A stretch of 37,448 nt of DNA from Treponema sp. (GCA_031266775.1 JAISAQ010000089.1:1-37448); one strand, 5' to 3'; counted from the first letter of the stretch, positions 26,311 to 33,725 are shown. Notes: generated by a model from the letters alone, not told the origin. Program-made: numbers and translations.

Positions 26311-26548
26311 GGGAACTGGAAAGCAACAAAACATAAGGTTTGAGCCTTGGGTACGTGAGGCGATAGAGGTATTGGCAGCCGAGCATAAAATCGATTTTTC
26401 AAAAGAAGTCGAGAATTTGCTCATTGTACAGTTGGCTCATAAGGGCTATAGTGAAGCGGCGTGGCTTACTAAAACCTATGGCATAGACCAAGATGTGGGT
26501 GAGGTTCCCTCTGGCGAAAACCCCCAGGAAGCCCAAAAGGCCCAATAG
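26309..26548 (+). CDS. Ribbon-helix-helix (Arc/CopG-type) DNA-binding protein
   Basis: The 79-residue protein has the RHH layout: a short strand QNIRF, helix 1 EPWVREAIEVLAAEHK, a turn, and helix 2 DFSKEVENLLIVQLAHKG, followed by a polar tail ending EAQKAQ. Such proteins are dimeric repressors of phage and toxin-antitoxin operons. It is divergent from the tail operon, and a perfect palindrome covers the operon's -10 box, so it is the obvious candidate repressor. ATG 26309 has no Shine-Dalgarno, and no better start exists in frame; leaderless translation is possible. No toxin gene lies beside it, which argues against an ordinary toxin-antitoxin pair. Confidence 0.7.
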   Translation: MGTGKQQNIRFEPWVREAIEVLAAEHKIDFSKEVENLLIVQLAHKGYSEAAWLTKTYGIDQDVGEVPSGENPQEAQKAQ

Positions 26549-26734
26549 AGCAGCCCCCGGCGGCCATACCAGGGGATAAGAATGAATTTGGAGAGTATAT
26601 TTTTAACCCCGCATGGTCAGCCCGGGGTGTCTGGTCATGGGGGTGTAAGATAATCAGGTTTCCGGGGGTATAATTGTGAGTTTGACAGAAATGGGAAATA
26701 AATCCTCAAGGATAATTGTAGCAGGAGGAACAAA

Positions 26735-27217
26735 ATGAAACGAATTATTTATTTTATTGGCGTGATGGCTATATTTGTTTCTTGCGTAACAACCGATCCT
26801 GCCCTAACAAATTCAACTGCATTTAGTGAAGTGGTTAATGCAAACGGTTCATCGGCGGCAGATTTATATACCCATATAAACCTATGGTTTGTTGATGCAT
26901 TTAATAGTTCTGAATCTGTCATTGAATTTTCAGACAAAGAGTCAGGCGTTATTAAGGGGAAATATTTATTCAGGAGTAATGATGGGCTTTATCCTTATGA
27001 CTGTCAATCAACAATAACGATTGAAGTCAAAGATGAAAAATACAGAATAAGTTTTGCATTGCCTTATATTTTTTATTATAGCCTAAATGGTGTTAATAGA
27101 AGCAGCAAGGCGGCGCCTGTGCAATCCCAAGCAATGGCCGATGTGATAATTGGCAATTGGAGAAAGCTGGCAGAAGATTTAAAAAATAATATTTCCATTC
27201 AAACAGCTGATTGGTAA
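26735..27217 (+). CDS. Lipoprotein with DUF4468-like domain
   Basis: The 160-residue protein starts at ATG 26735 behind AGGAGG. A short signal peptide ends in the lipobox FVSC, with Cys17 as the predicted lipid-modified residue. The mature part has the DUF4468 pattern (helix LYTHINLWFVDAFNSSESVIEFSDKESGVIKGKYLF, then a strand-rich region and a closing helix WRKLAEDLKNNI), a TBP-like fold of unknown function. It is expected on the outer or periplasmic face of a membrane. TATAAT at 26671-26676 could be its -10 box, but no good -35 box matches. It is more AT-rich than the metabolic genes and may have come with the tail block. Confidence 0.75.
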   Translation: MKRIIYFIGVMAIFVSCVTTDPALTNSTAFSEVVNANGSSAADLYTHINLWFVDAFNSSESVIEFSDKESGVIKGKYLFRSNDGLYPYDCQSTITIEVKDEKYRISFALPYIFYYSLNGVNRSSKAAPVQSQAMADVIIGNWRKLAEDLKNNISIQTADW

Positions 27218-27264
27218 AAATCAGCAGGATAATATCTTTTCCAGGAAATTCTTAAACCGGAGAA

Positions 27265-27527
27265 ATGAATCTCTTGGAAACAAGTTGAAAAACATAGAAA
27301 ATAGTGTAATAGGACTGAAAGAAACGCAAAAGGCAACAGGAAACGGGAATTTTGGAAAAAATAAGAGCCGGTATAAAGCCAGTAACCAAAGATGTTCTAT
27401 ACGATAAATCCGCCCTGGAAGCAATTCACAATGTACCCGGCAAAGGCTGTCCCCAAAGGCGAAGCCCGAGAAACCGATCAAACCAGCCAAATCCACTAAA
27501 AAAGAACCTGATAAGAAAGAGCCTTAA
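27265..27527 (+). pseudogene. Decayed small gene with a Lys/Pro-rich C-terminus
   Basis: Three short open pieces in successive frames read as one protein: NKLKNIENSVIGLKETQKAT, then EKIRAGIKPVTKDVLYDKSA running to LEAIHNVPGKG, then KAKPEKPIKPAKSTKKEPDK and a stop at 27525-27527. The first break is at a TTTT run near 27352 and the second at a CCCC run near 27452; each is mended by one base. A possible start is ATG 27265 after GGAGAA, though its frame also shifts within a few codons. No family is recognised. The rest of the 27218-27848 gap has no further gene but holds two repeat elements. Confidence 0.4.
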
Positions 27528-27727
27528 CTTTTCCTCCGGTTGATCCAATAATTGCCGCCATTTTTGGGTTTGTTAAACTGGAAAGGCTTAACGTGTCGAA
27601 AAAGACAAATCATTTTGCAATAAAAACCATGATTTATATGGCATCTTTGAAGACCGCCTTGTCGGCCTATGATTCATTTGTAAATGCACCTTCTGCGTAA
27701 CATGAGTCATAAGACATTCGTATATAA

Positions 27728-27746
27728 TTATTGAACAACTTCCGCC
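27728..27746. repeat. Half copy of the TTATTGAACA dispersed element
   Basis: TTATTGAACAACTTCCGCC at this place is the reverse complement, apart from one base, of the first arm of the hairpin at 32527-32545. It is one half of a dispersed repeat seen whole at 32536-32561. Confidence 0.5.
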
Positions 27747-27786
27747 ATAAACCCCGTTTTTCGTCATCCGTGAGTTTAGTATCCGC

Positions 27787-27826
27787 CCGCAAAGCCGGCG
27801 CGCAAACCGCGCGCGCGGCTCTGCGG
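27787..27826 (-). terminator. Large GC-rich hairpin after the second fucosidase gene
   Basis: CCGCA-A-AGCCG and CGGCT-C-TGCGG form a long stem, continued inward by alternating CGCG. It lies 23 bases beyond the stop of the fucosidase gene, where the sugar-uptake operon should end, but has no clear U-tract. It shares the CCGCAAAGCCGG core with the hairpin at 32460-32494, so it is also a repeat family member. Confidence 0.4.
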
Positions 27827-27848
27827 ACAGAAACGTCCCGGCGCCGCC

Positions 27849-29168
27849 TTACCCCCTGACGGCAAACACCAGGACAGGCGCGCCGGCAGGAACATTGGAA
27901 AGGCTTATCTCAAGCTCCCCTTCACCTCCTCCAAAGGAAACAGGCTCGTCACACAGCGCGCGGGCATCCTTCGGGCCGATGCCCTTGACACGGAAACTGC
28001 TTGTTCCAGGCTTTACCCCGTCCACAAGAAGGTACACCGTCCCTTCCTTCCGGGTGAAAAATACCGTCTGTCCCCCAGGAAGTTCCTGGCGCGGCAGATT
28101 GTGGGGGCGGGTCCCGTATATCGCCTCGCCGTTCTGTTTGAGCCAGGCGCCAAGGTAACGCAGCCGTTCCGCCTGCTGTTCCGGTATAACCCCGTCAGCC
28201 CGCGGGCCAACGTTGATCAGCAGATTCCCGTTAGCGGCCACCGTCTGTACAACCAGCCTCACCAAAGCCCGCGGCGAAAGAAGGTGCTCGTCTCCTTCAA
28301 CCTGGTTGTACCCGAACGAAAGCCCTATCCCGCGGCATTCCTCCCACTTCTTCGCAAGCCCCACCTTGTCTTCCCCCTGGTGGTATTCCTTCGTGGCGTA
28401 ATCGCTCCAGATCCCGTTCCACCGGTCGTCAACGACTCCTTCCTCTACCGTGTTGTAGTAGTGGGCAAACAGATAGGGCAGATCCTGTTCCCCCTTGTAG
28501 GGCCAGCCTATGTCGTTGAAGATCAGCGACGGCTTGTAGGCGTTGATGAGTTCAATCACCTGGTTATACGCGTAGTCCGCGTAGTCATACCCGATGTTGT
28601 CGGGGTGATCCACGTCAAAGCCCGTGCGCATGGGCCGCTTCGCCCAGCGCCAGTCGATAAGCCCCGAGTAGTACACCCCAAAGCGCATGCCCTCGTCCCG
28701 GACGGCCCGGCACAGTTCGCTCACAATATCCCGGCGCGGCCCCAGGCGGCAGCTGTTGTAGCCGGTGTACGCCGAATCCCACAGGCAGAACCCGTCGTGA
28801 TGCTTCGTTACCGGCACCACGTACTGCGCCCCCGCCTCCCTGAAAAGGGACGCCCACTCGCGGGGGTTCCACTTTTCCGCGTGCCACATATCGATAAAAT
28901 TTTCATAGGGAAAATCTTCGCCGTATGTTTCCTTGTGATGCTCCCAGCTGGGCCCTTCTTTTACGCGGATGGAATTGAAGTACCACTCCGCATAGGGGTT
29001 ATGGGTAAACCAGACCTCGGGGGGAATGCTGCCCAGTTCGCCTGTGGGGGGAGCCCAGGCGGGAACGGAGTACAAACCCCAATGGATAAAAATGCCGAAT
29101 TTCGCGTCCTCATACCATCCGGGAACCTTGTGTTCGCGGATGGATTGCAGTTCAGCTCTAAAATGCAT
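27849..29168 (-). CDS. Alpha-L-fucosidase, GH29 family (copy 2)
   Basis: The 439-residue protein starts at ATG 29168 with GAGGAGA upstream; an earlier in-frame GTG (29225) is not well placed. There is no signal peptide, so it acts on imported oligosaccharides in the cytoplasm. Motifs in order are VPGWYEDAKFGIFIHWGLYS (residues about 14-33), EWYFNSI, VTKHHDGFCLWDS, GPRRDIVSEL, PSLIFNDIGWPYKGE with the nucleophile Asp at about 219, VVDDRWNG and NLLINVGPRADG. The FNDIGWP and DDRW context is the same as in bacterial GH29 enzymes of the Thermotoga type. It is the last gene of the ABC transporter operon, which links the transporter to fucosylated glycans. Copy 1 differs in the nucleophile motif, so the pair may cut different linkages. 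Confidence 0.92.
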   Translation of the reverse strand: MHFRAELQSIREHKVPGWYEDAKFGIFIHWGLYSVPAWAPPTGELGSIPPEVWFTHNPYAEWYFNSIRVKEGPSWEHHKETYGEDFPYENFIDMWHAEKWNPREWASLFREAGAQYVVPVTKHHDGFCLWDSAYTGYNSCRLGPRRDIVSELCRAVRDEGMRFGVYYSGLIDWRWAKRPMRTGFDVDHPDNIGYDYADYAYNQVIELINAYKPSLIFNDIGWPYKGEQDLPYLFAHYYNTVEEGVVDDRWNGIWSDYATKEYHQGEDKVGLAKKWEECRGIGLSFGYNQVEGDEHLLSPRALVRLVVQTVAANGNLLINVGPRADGVIPEQQAERLRYLGAWLKQNGEAIYGTRPHNLPRQELPGGQTVFFTRKEGTVYLLVDGVKPGTSSFRVKGIGPKDARALCDEPVSFGGGEGELEISLSNVPAGAPVLVFAVRG

Positions 29169-29216
29169 GCTGTGTTCTCCTCTATCAGGCGGCGGAAATG
29201 CCGCCGTTGAATTAGA

Positions 29217-29237
29217 CATTAACACAAAGTGTTAATG
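29217..29237. promoter_or_regulatory. Perfect 21-base inverted repeat upstream of the second fucosidase
   Basis: CATTAACAC and GTGTTAATG are perfect 9-base arms around AAA, about 50 bases ahead of the fucosidase start. This could be an operator for an internal promoter (the shape suits a LacI-type dimer) or an RNA processing hairpin. A second short stem, GGCGGC/GCCGCC, lies between it and the ribosome site. Confidence 0.45.
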
Positions 29238-29255
29238 ATTTCTCCTCTGCAAAAC

Positions 29256-29273
29256 GCCGGTTTTAAAACCGGC
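29256..29273 (-). terminator. Intercistronic hairpin after the second permease gene
   Basis: GCCGGTTTT-AAAACCGGC is a perfect 18-base palindrome directly after the permease stop codon and is followed on the minus strand by GTTTT. It may act as a weak terminator between transporter and fucosidase genes. Confidence 0.4.
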
Positions 29274-29274
29274 C

Positions 29275-30105
29275 CTAGCCCTTTACGGCGCCGGCAACCA
29301 TGCCGCTCTGTACCTTCTCGTGAAAAAGGATGTACAGGATAATCATGGGAACAACCGCAATAATAATAGCCGCGAACACCGGCCCCATGCGGGTAACGCG
29401 TTCGCCGGTAAAAAACATCAGGGCGCGGGACACGGGGAATTTATCCCTTGTAGTAAGGAGGATAACGGTGAAGATCAATTCACTGTACCCGTAAATAAAC
29501 GACAGAACCGCTATTGTAGATGTAATGGGAGCGGAAACCGGCAGCATTATCTTCGTCAAAATGCTGACCATGCCGCACCCGTCTATGGTAGCCGCTTCGT
29601 CCAGTTCCCTGCTGACGCTGTTCATGTATCCCGTCGCAAGGAAGATGGACTGGGGAAGCAGAAATGCGGAGTACACCAGTATCAAATACACATAGTTGTC
29701 GGTGAGTCTTATGCCCGCCGCTATCCTCGACAGGGGGATAATCGCGGTATGCACCGGAAGCATCATGCCGGTAAGAAACAGGAGATAAAGCGGTTTCACA
29801 AAGAAATACCTCTTCCGTGAAAAAACATAGGACGCGAACATGGATACAAGAATGACAACAACGGTAGTGCCCAGGCCCAAAACAATGGAATTGAAAACGC
29901 TTCGCATGATATTGGCGCCGAACAGGGCATCGTAATAGTTCTGCATCAGCCATTTTTTGGGAATACTCAGCATGCTGGAGAATATTTCCGGATTTGATTT
30001 GAACGACGAAAGCAGCGTCGTAAGCAGCGGCAAAATCGTTATGACCGACCATATGGCGGCAAAGATAAACATGGCCGTGGAACGGCCCCTGAAATTTTTG
30101 TGCAT
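29275..30105 (-). CDS. Carbohydrate ABC transporter permease, MalG type
   Basis: The 276-residue inner-membrane protein has six predicted spans, beginning STAMFIFAAIWSVITILPLL and ending AAIIIAVVPMIILYILF. The EAA loop that contacts the ATPase is ELDEAATIDGCGMVSILTKIMLP, matching the family consensus EAAxxDGAsxxxxFxxIxLP. It is the CUT1 MalG-like partner. Start is ATG 30105. It lies 23 bases after the MalF-like gene. No ATPase gene is present in this operon, as in many CUT1 loci that share one MsmK-type ATPase coded elsewhere. Confidence 0.9.
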   Translation of the reverse strand: MHKNFRGRSTAMFIFAAIWSVITILPLLTTLLSSFKSNPEIFSSMLSIPKKWLMQNYYDALFGANIMRSVFNSIVLGLGTTVVVILVSMFASYVFSRKRYFFVKPLYLLFLTGMMLPVHTAIIPLSRIAAGIRLTDNYVYLILVYSAFLLPQSIFLATGYMNSVSRELDEAATIDGCGMVSILTKIMLPVSAPITSTIAVLSFIYGYSELIFTVILLTTRDKFPVSRALMFFTGERVTRMGPVFAAIIIAVVPMIILYILFHEKVQSGMVAGAVKG

Positions 30106-30128
30106 ATTCCTGGATCTCCCGGTTTCTC

Positions 30129-31016
30129 CTAATAATCTTCCTGGGTGACTATTTTGTTTATAATAAGACTCAGAGCGAGTCCCAACACCAGGATAACGGT
30201 GCCTACCGCATTGCCGACCCCGAAGTTACGGTAACTGAAAGCCTGGGCGTACAAAAAGCTGGCCGGGGTTTCCGACGTATGATTGGGACCGCCTTTGGTC
30301 ATGGCATAAATCAGATCGAAAGTTTTAAGGCAGCCTGTGACGCACATGACGGAAAAGATCTTGAAGGATTCCTTTGTTAAAGGCAGAGTTATCCGAATCA
30401 TCCTCTGCCACCTGGAAGCCCCGTCGATTTCCGCCGCCTCGTAGAGGGTCTCATCAATCGCAATAAGGCCCGCGGCAAAGATGAGCATGTTAAAGCCCGC
30501 ATAGATCCATTCGTTTACCAGCACCACCACTACTACGTTAAGAACGGGAACCCCCAGCCAGACCCGCGCCCACTCGGCTTTGCCCGCCCACTTTAGCGCC
30601 GTATTCACAAGGCCCCAGTTAGGCTCCAGAATATAGACCCACATCAGGCCTACGGCGGTTATGGGAAGCATGACGGGCATAAAAAATGCCGTCTTGAAAA
30701 ACCTGACTCCCTTGATCTTCGACGTGATAACCAGAGCCAGCAGAAAAGAAAGGGGCATCAACACAATAAAACCGCCCAGTATAAAAATGAACGAATTCCT
30801 CATGCTGGTCCAGAACAGGGAATCCTGAAGGATTGCCCTGTAATTGCCGAGGCCGGCCCACTGCAACGGGACTCCGGCCACCCCCTTCCACGAAAAAAAC
30901 GACTGGTATATTGCCTGTACAATCGGGTTCAGGAGCAGTACGCAAAAAAGGGCCAGCGCCGGCAATATAAAAAGAACAGAATAAAAGAGATCTTTGCGTT
31001 CGCTTGTACCCCGCAT
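30129..31016 (-). CDS. Carbohydrate ABC transporter permease, MalF type
   Basis: The 295-residue membrane protein has six predicted spans (first: LFYSVLFILPALALFCVLLL). Its EAA loop is TLYEAAEIDGASRWQRMIRITLP, a close match to the CUT1 family. ATG 31016 is chosen because GGAGGG sits 5-6 bases upstream; GTG 31022 in the same frame is too near the ribosome site. It follows the binding-protein gene after a strong intercistronic hairpin, an arrangement that lowers permease expression relative to the binding protein. Confidence 0.9.
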   Translation of the reverse strand: MRGTSERKDLFYSVLFILPALALFCVLLLNPIVQAIYQSFFSWKGVAGVPLQWAGLGNYRAILQDSLFWTSMRNSFIFILGGFIVLMPLSFLLALVITSKIKGVRFFKTAFFMPVMLPITAVGLMWVYILEPNWGLVNTALKWAGKAEWARVWLGVPVLNVVVVVLVNEWIYAGFNMLIFAAGLIAIDETLYEAAEIDGASRWQRMIRITLPLTKESFKIFSVMCVTGCLKTFDLIYAMTKGGPNHTSETPASFLYAQAFSYRNFGVGNAVGTVILVLGLALSLIINKIVTQEDY

Positions 31017-31036
31017 GATCACCCTCCTCTACTACC

Positions 31037-31067
31037 GGCGCAGGCGGCGCTGCCCGCCGCCTGCGCC
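31037..31067 (-). terminator. Strong intercistronic hairpin between binding-protein and permease genes
   Basis: A perfect 13-bp stem, GGCGCAGGCGGCG with CGCCGCCTGCGCC, encloses a 5-base loop. There is no U-tract. Such stems between binding-protein and permease genes are known (malE-malF) to protect the upstream message and raise its amount. Confidence 0.6.
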
Positions 31068-31114
31068 ATGTAACGCTGTCCGCAAGCCCCCGCGGGCAGA
31101 CACCGCGTAACTTG

Positions 31115-32431
31115 TCAGTTACCCTTGATCTGTTCCCTGGCGATAATTTCCCGTCCGGCCTGTTCCGGGGAATTGCCAAGGAAAAGCCCCTGGACGGCGG
31201 CGCGCACTGTGTCCAGCATGTGGCTTTCGGGATCATAGGTCTGCACGTCATCCCGGAATTCCTTTGCATCGGCAAGCAGCGCCTTTGCCGCCATTGTGAC
31301 AGGATCGATGGTTACCCCCGGAAGCGTGGTAAATTTGCTGACGTAAAGACCGCCCTTGTTGCTGGCTTCGGCTTCGGCCCAGTAATCGGGATTGGTAAAA
31401 TATTTTACCACTTTTACAGAAGCATCGTTGACCGCCGCGCTCCGTTTGGAAATAGAATAGGATTCCGCGGTACCGCCCTGATATGAATTTCTATAGGCCG
31501 GGTCGATATAGGGAAAACGCGCGACGCCGATATTGGAAATATCGCCTTCATAGTCGCCGGTAATCTGCGGAATATACCACGAGCCCTGGAAACACATGGC
31601 AACTTTGTTGGTAAGGAAATCGGCGTCCTCGGTGGCGGAGTCGACCCCCACCGCGTTGGGCCCCCAGTACCCCTTCTCGTTAAATTCCTTGATAACGGCA
31701 AACAGCTTGAGTATGCGGGGGTCGTCGTACCTAAGAGTACGGTTGGCAAGATCCGTAACGGCTTGGGCTCCATAACTCTTCATGATAAGGTTATTAAAGA
31801 AATGTCCCGCCCGCCAGTTTGATTTTTCACCCAGCGTCATTGGCTGCTGGCCCCTGGCCAAGAGGGCGTCACAGATCCTGCGCCATGTGTCAAAATCGGC
31901 GGGAGGCTCATTAAAGCCGGCGCGGGCAAGCATCTGCTTGTTGTAGAACAGAAGCACCGCGTAGAACTGGGTGGGAATGCCGAAGGTGCCCGGATAATCG
32001 GCAAAACGCCATTTATCAAAAAGATCGTCAAGGAACGAATCCCGCCACGCCGGATCGTCGTCCAGAGAGGGCTGTACATCCAGAAGTATGCCGGCTTCCA
32101 CATAATCCACGATGCGGGCGCCGCCGTACTCAATGAAAACTTCAGGCTGGTTGCCTGTGGCTATGGATGAACGGAGCTTGTCAAGGAAGGACGCCTCGTC
32201 GGACAGCGACTCGTCAACAATGGTGACGCCATTCTTCTGGGCGTTAAATTCCTTTATTTTCCCGCGCCAAAACACCGAATACGGCGCCTCGTCGGACCAC
32301 CGGGTCATGATGCGAACAGTGATGTTACCGGATCGTGAATCCCCCGATCCGCCGGAACAGGCGGCCGTCATGAGGGCCAGAATTACCAGAACAAGCGCCG
32401 CGGCAAGCAGCCTAAAACGTTTACTTTTCAT
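31115..32431 (-). CDS. Sugar-binding lipoprotein of a CUT1 ABC transporter
   Basis: The 438-residue protein starts at ATG 32431 with GGAGG upstream. A basic and hydrophobic signal peptide ends in the lipobox MTAAC, with Cys25 predicted as the lipidated residue. The mature part has the family-1 solute-binding layout: ITVRIMTRWSDEAPYSVFWRGKIKEFN near the start, GVTIVDESL, PEVFIEYGGARIVDYVEAG, YPGTFGIPTQFYAVLLFYNK and a C-terminal helical half. It should bind an oligosaccharide outside the inner membrane and deliver it to the two permeases. The GH29 gene at the operon end suggests fucosylated oligosaccharides. Its message begins with a leader of about 270 bases. Confidence 0.92.
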   Translation of the reverse strand: MKSKRFRLLAAALVLVILALMTAACSGGSGDSRSGNITVRIMTRWSDEAPYSVFWRGKIKEFNAQKNGVTIVDESLSDEASFLDKLRSSIATGNQPEVFIEYGGARIVDYVEAGILLDVQPSLDDDPAWRDSFLDDLFDKWRFADYPGTFGIPTQFYAVLLFYNKQMLARAGFNEPPADFDTWRRICDALLARGQQPMTLGEKSNWRAGHFFNNLIMKSYGAQAVTDLANRTLRYDDPRILKLFAVIKEFNEKGYWGPNAVGVDSATEDADFLTNKVAMCFQGSWYIPQITGDYEGDISNIGVARFPYIDPAYRNSYQGGTAESYSISKRSAAVNDASVKVVKYFTNPDYWAEAEASNKGGLYVSKFTTLPGVTIDPVTMAAKALLADAKEFRDDVQTYDPESHMLDTVRAAVQGLFLGNSPEQAGREIIAREQIKGN

Positions 32432-32459
32432 GTTTTCCTCCGCACTATTTATAGATAGT

Positions 32460-32494
32460 GTCTGTCCGCAAAGCCGGTTACTTTGCGGACAGAC
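32460..32494. repeat. Perfect 14-bp stem in the leader of the sugar-uptake operon
   Basis: GTCTGTCCGCAAAG and CTTTGCGGACAGAC enclose CCGGTTA. A second small stem, CACTAT/ATAGTG, lies beside it at 32443-32460. The core CCGCAAAGCCGG recurs at 27787-27798, just past the other end of the operon, so this is a dispersed hairpin element. Confidence 0.55.
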
Positions 32495-32535
32495 TCTAGA
32501 TGGCTTCTTTCAAAATCCTGTTTTACGGCGGAAGC

Positions 32536-32561
32536 TGTTCAATAACCGAAATTATTGAACA
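32536..32561. repeat. TGTTCAATAA inverted-repeat element
   Basis: TGTTCAATAA and TTATTGAACA are perfect 10-base arms around CCGAAA, preceded by GGCGGAAGC. One arm with its flank is repeated at 27728-27746. It lies in the untranslated leader of the sugar-uptake operon, so it would fold in the RNA. No known riboswitch was recognised in the leader. Confidence 0.5.
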
Positions 32562-32708
32562 ACTCTGCCGGGGTTTTGAAAGATCCTCCAGTTTGAGCCG
32601 ATTCCAAAATTAAGAACAACAACCTCGCTCTGAGACGGGGCCTGTCGATTTGTCTTGGTTTCCGCCTTCGGGAAACAACCGGTTTTTGAAATAAACTCTT
32701 CTACTATA

Positions 32709-32737
32709 ATTATTTTATACAATTCCCTGTCTGTCAA
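32709..32737 (-). promoter_or_regulatory. Promoter of the sugar-uptake operon
   Basis: On the minus strand TTGACA (32737-32732) and AATAAT (32714-32709) are 17 bases apart, a strong vegetative-type match. Transcription would start about 270 bases ahead of the binding-protein gene. The 337-base gap (32432-32768) therefore holds this promoter plus a long structured leader and no gene. Confidence 0.6.
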
Positions 32738-32768
32738 ATTTATCCGAAAGAAGCGCCGTTCCAAAACT

Positions 32769-33662
32769 CTAGCTAATGCCGCATTCCCTTTCTCTCCTTC
32801 TAAAAAAGAATTTCCCCGAAAAAAAAGTCCTTATGGCGCCTTCGCTTTCGTATACGGCCCGTTCTCCAAGCTCTATCAGTTCCTTCCTGCGGTCAAAATC
32901 AAAGGGGCTTGAGGCATCCGACGCGTGAATGGTGAGAGGCGCCTTTTCACGCTCCCTCTTCTGCATCAGGCGAAGGGCTACATCAAGGGAACGGTACAGG
33001 ATGTCGGGCACAGTCTTTATGCTGTTTGAGGCAATGGAGTTGAAATTCACCACGTCCGCCGCAAGTATGCGCCTGAAACCCGCGTTCCGGGCCATAAAAA
33101 CCGGGAGGTTGTGGACAAGGCCGCCGTCCACGTAGCAGTGCGGCCCGTCAACGAGCGGCTCAAAGAAGGCGGGAAAAGCCATGGAGGCGCGCATGGCCCT
33201 GGCGACGGAGCCCGAATCAAAGATAACTTCCTCGCCGCCTGTCAGATCCACCGCGTTGCAGCGGAAAGGAACGGATGTCTGATCAAAGCGCTTTCCGCCT
33301 GTAAGCCGCTCAAAGAGTTCAATGATGCGCTGCCCCGAATCAATGCCGGAACGCGTCGCCAGGTTTCCGATGATCTGTCCCGCCCTGAACAGTTTGCCCG
33401 CAGGTCCGTTTATCCGGTAGACAAAGCCGTCAAGATAATTGTTTATGTCGAATTCTTCCAGCGCAAAGCGGCGGAGATCCTTTGGGCTCATGCCGCAGGC
33501 GTAAAGCCCGCCCACTATGGCCCCCATGGAGGTTCCGGCGATAAAAGAAGGGCCGGGAACGCCCAGTGCGGCAAGGGCGTTGATGATTCCCACATGGGCA
33601 AGGCCCTTGGCCCCGCCTCCCGAAAGGACGAGGGCCCATTTCAAATTCGGATTTATCTTCAT
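32769..33662 (-). CDS. Patatin-like phospholipase (RssA/YchK type)
   Basis: The 297-residue protein shows the patatin serine-hydrolase dyad. GGGAKG (15-20) is the oxyanion hole, GTSMG (43-47) holds the catalytic Ser45, and YVDGG (177-181) holds the catalytic Asp179. LVLSGGGAKGLAHVGIINAL is the family signature. It is expected to hydrolyse phospholipid acyl esters in the cytoplasm or at the membrane. The open frame extends to 34115, but that part overlaps the divergent ECF gene and is rejected. ATG 33662 is used. It lacks a clear Shine-Dalgarno; TATAAT (minus strand, 33675-33670) lies so close that a leaderless message is possible. Confidence 0.9.
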   Translation of the reverse strand: MKINPNLKWALVLSGGGAKGLAHVGIINALAALGVPGPSFIAGTSMGAIVGGLYACGMSPKDLRRFALEEFDINNYLDGFVYRINGPAGKLFRAGQIIGNLATRSGIDSGQRIIELFERLTGGKRFDQTSVPFRCNAVDLTGGEEVIFDSGSVARAMRASMAFPAFFEPLVDGPHCYVDGGLVHNLPVFMARNAGFRRILAADVVNFNSIASNSIKTVPDILYRSLDVALRLMQKREREKAPLTIHASDASSPFDFDRRKELIELGERAVYESEGAIRTFFSGKFFFRRRERECGIS

Positions 33663-33707
33663 AAACACTATTATAAATTTTTTCCGGAATTTTTTCTTTT
33701 TTTTACC

Positions 33708-33725
33708 GTTTCTATTGACAGAAAC
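33708..33725. promoter_or_regulatory. First 18-bp operator-like palindrome of the ECF operon
   Basis: GTTTCTATTGACAGAAAC has 7 of 9 symmetric pairs and overlaps the -35 box TTGACA. The arms GTTTCT/AGAAAC are identical to those of the second site at 33760-33777. Confidence 0.6.

Noticed and set aside
26714-26937. Minus-strand frame opposite the lipoprotein start
   Set aside because: Shadow of a gene with a good ribosome site and lipobox.
10839-27848. Integrase, attachment sites, reverse transcriptase (diversity-generating element), lysozyme or endolysin
   Set aside because: Looked for their motifs and for flanking direct repeats in and around the tail block; none could be seen.
28101-29210. 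369-residue plus-strand frame opposite the second fucosidase
   Set aside because: Shadow of the GH29 gene in GC-rich sequence; no domain or ribosome site, while the minus strand has all GH29 motifs.
32552-32764. 70-residue minus-strand frame ending ...GSNWRIFQNPGRVVQ
   Set aside because: It spans the promoter of the sugar-uptake operon and the repeat element; it has no family match by eye and its start lies upstream of the -35 box.
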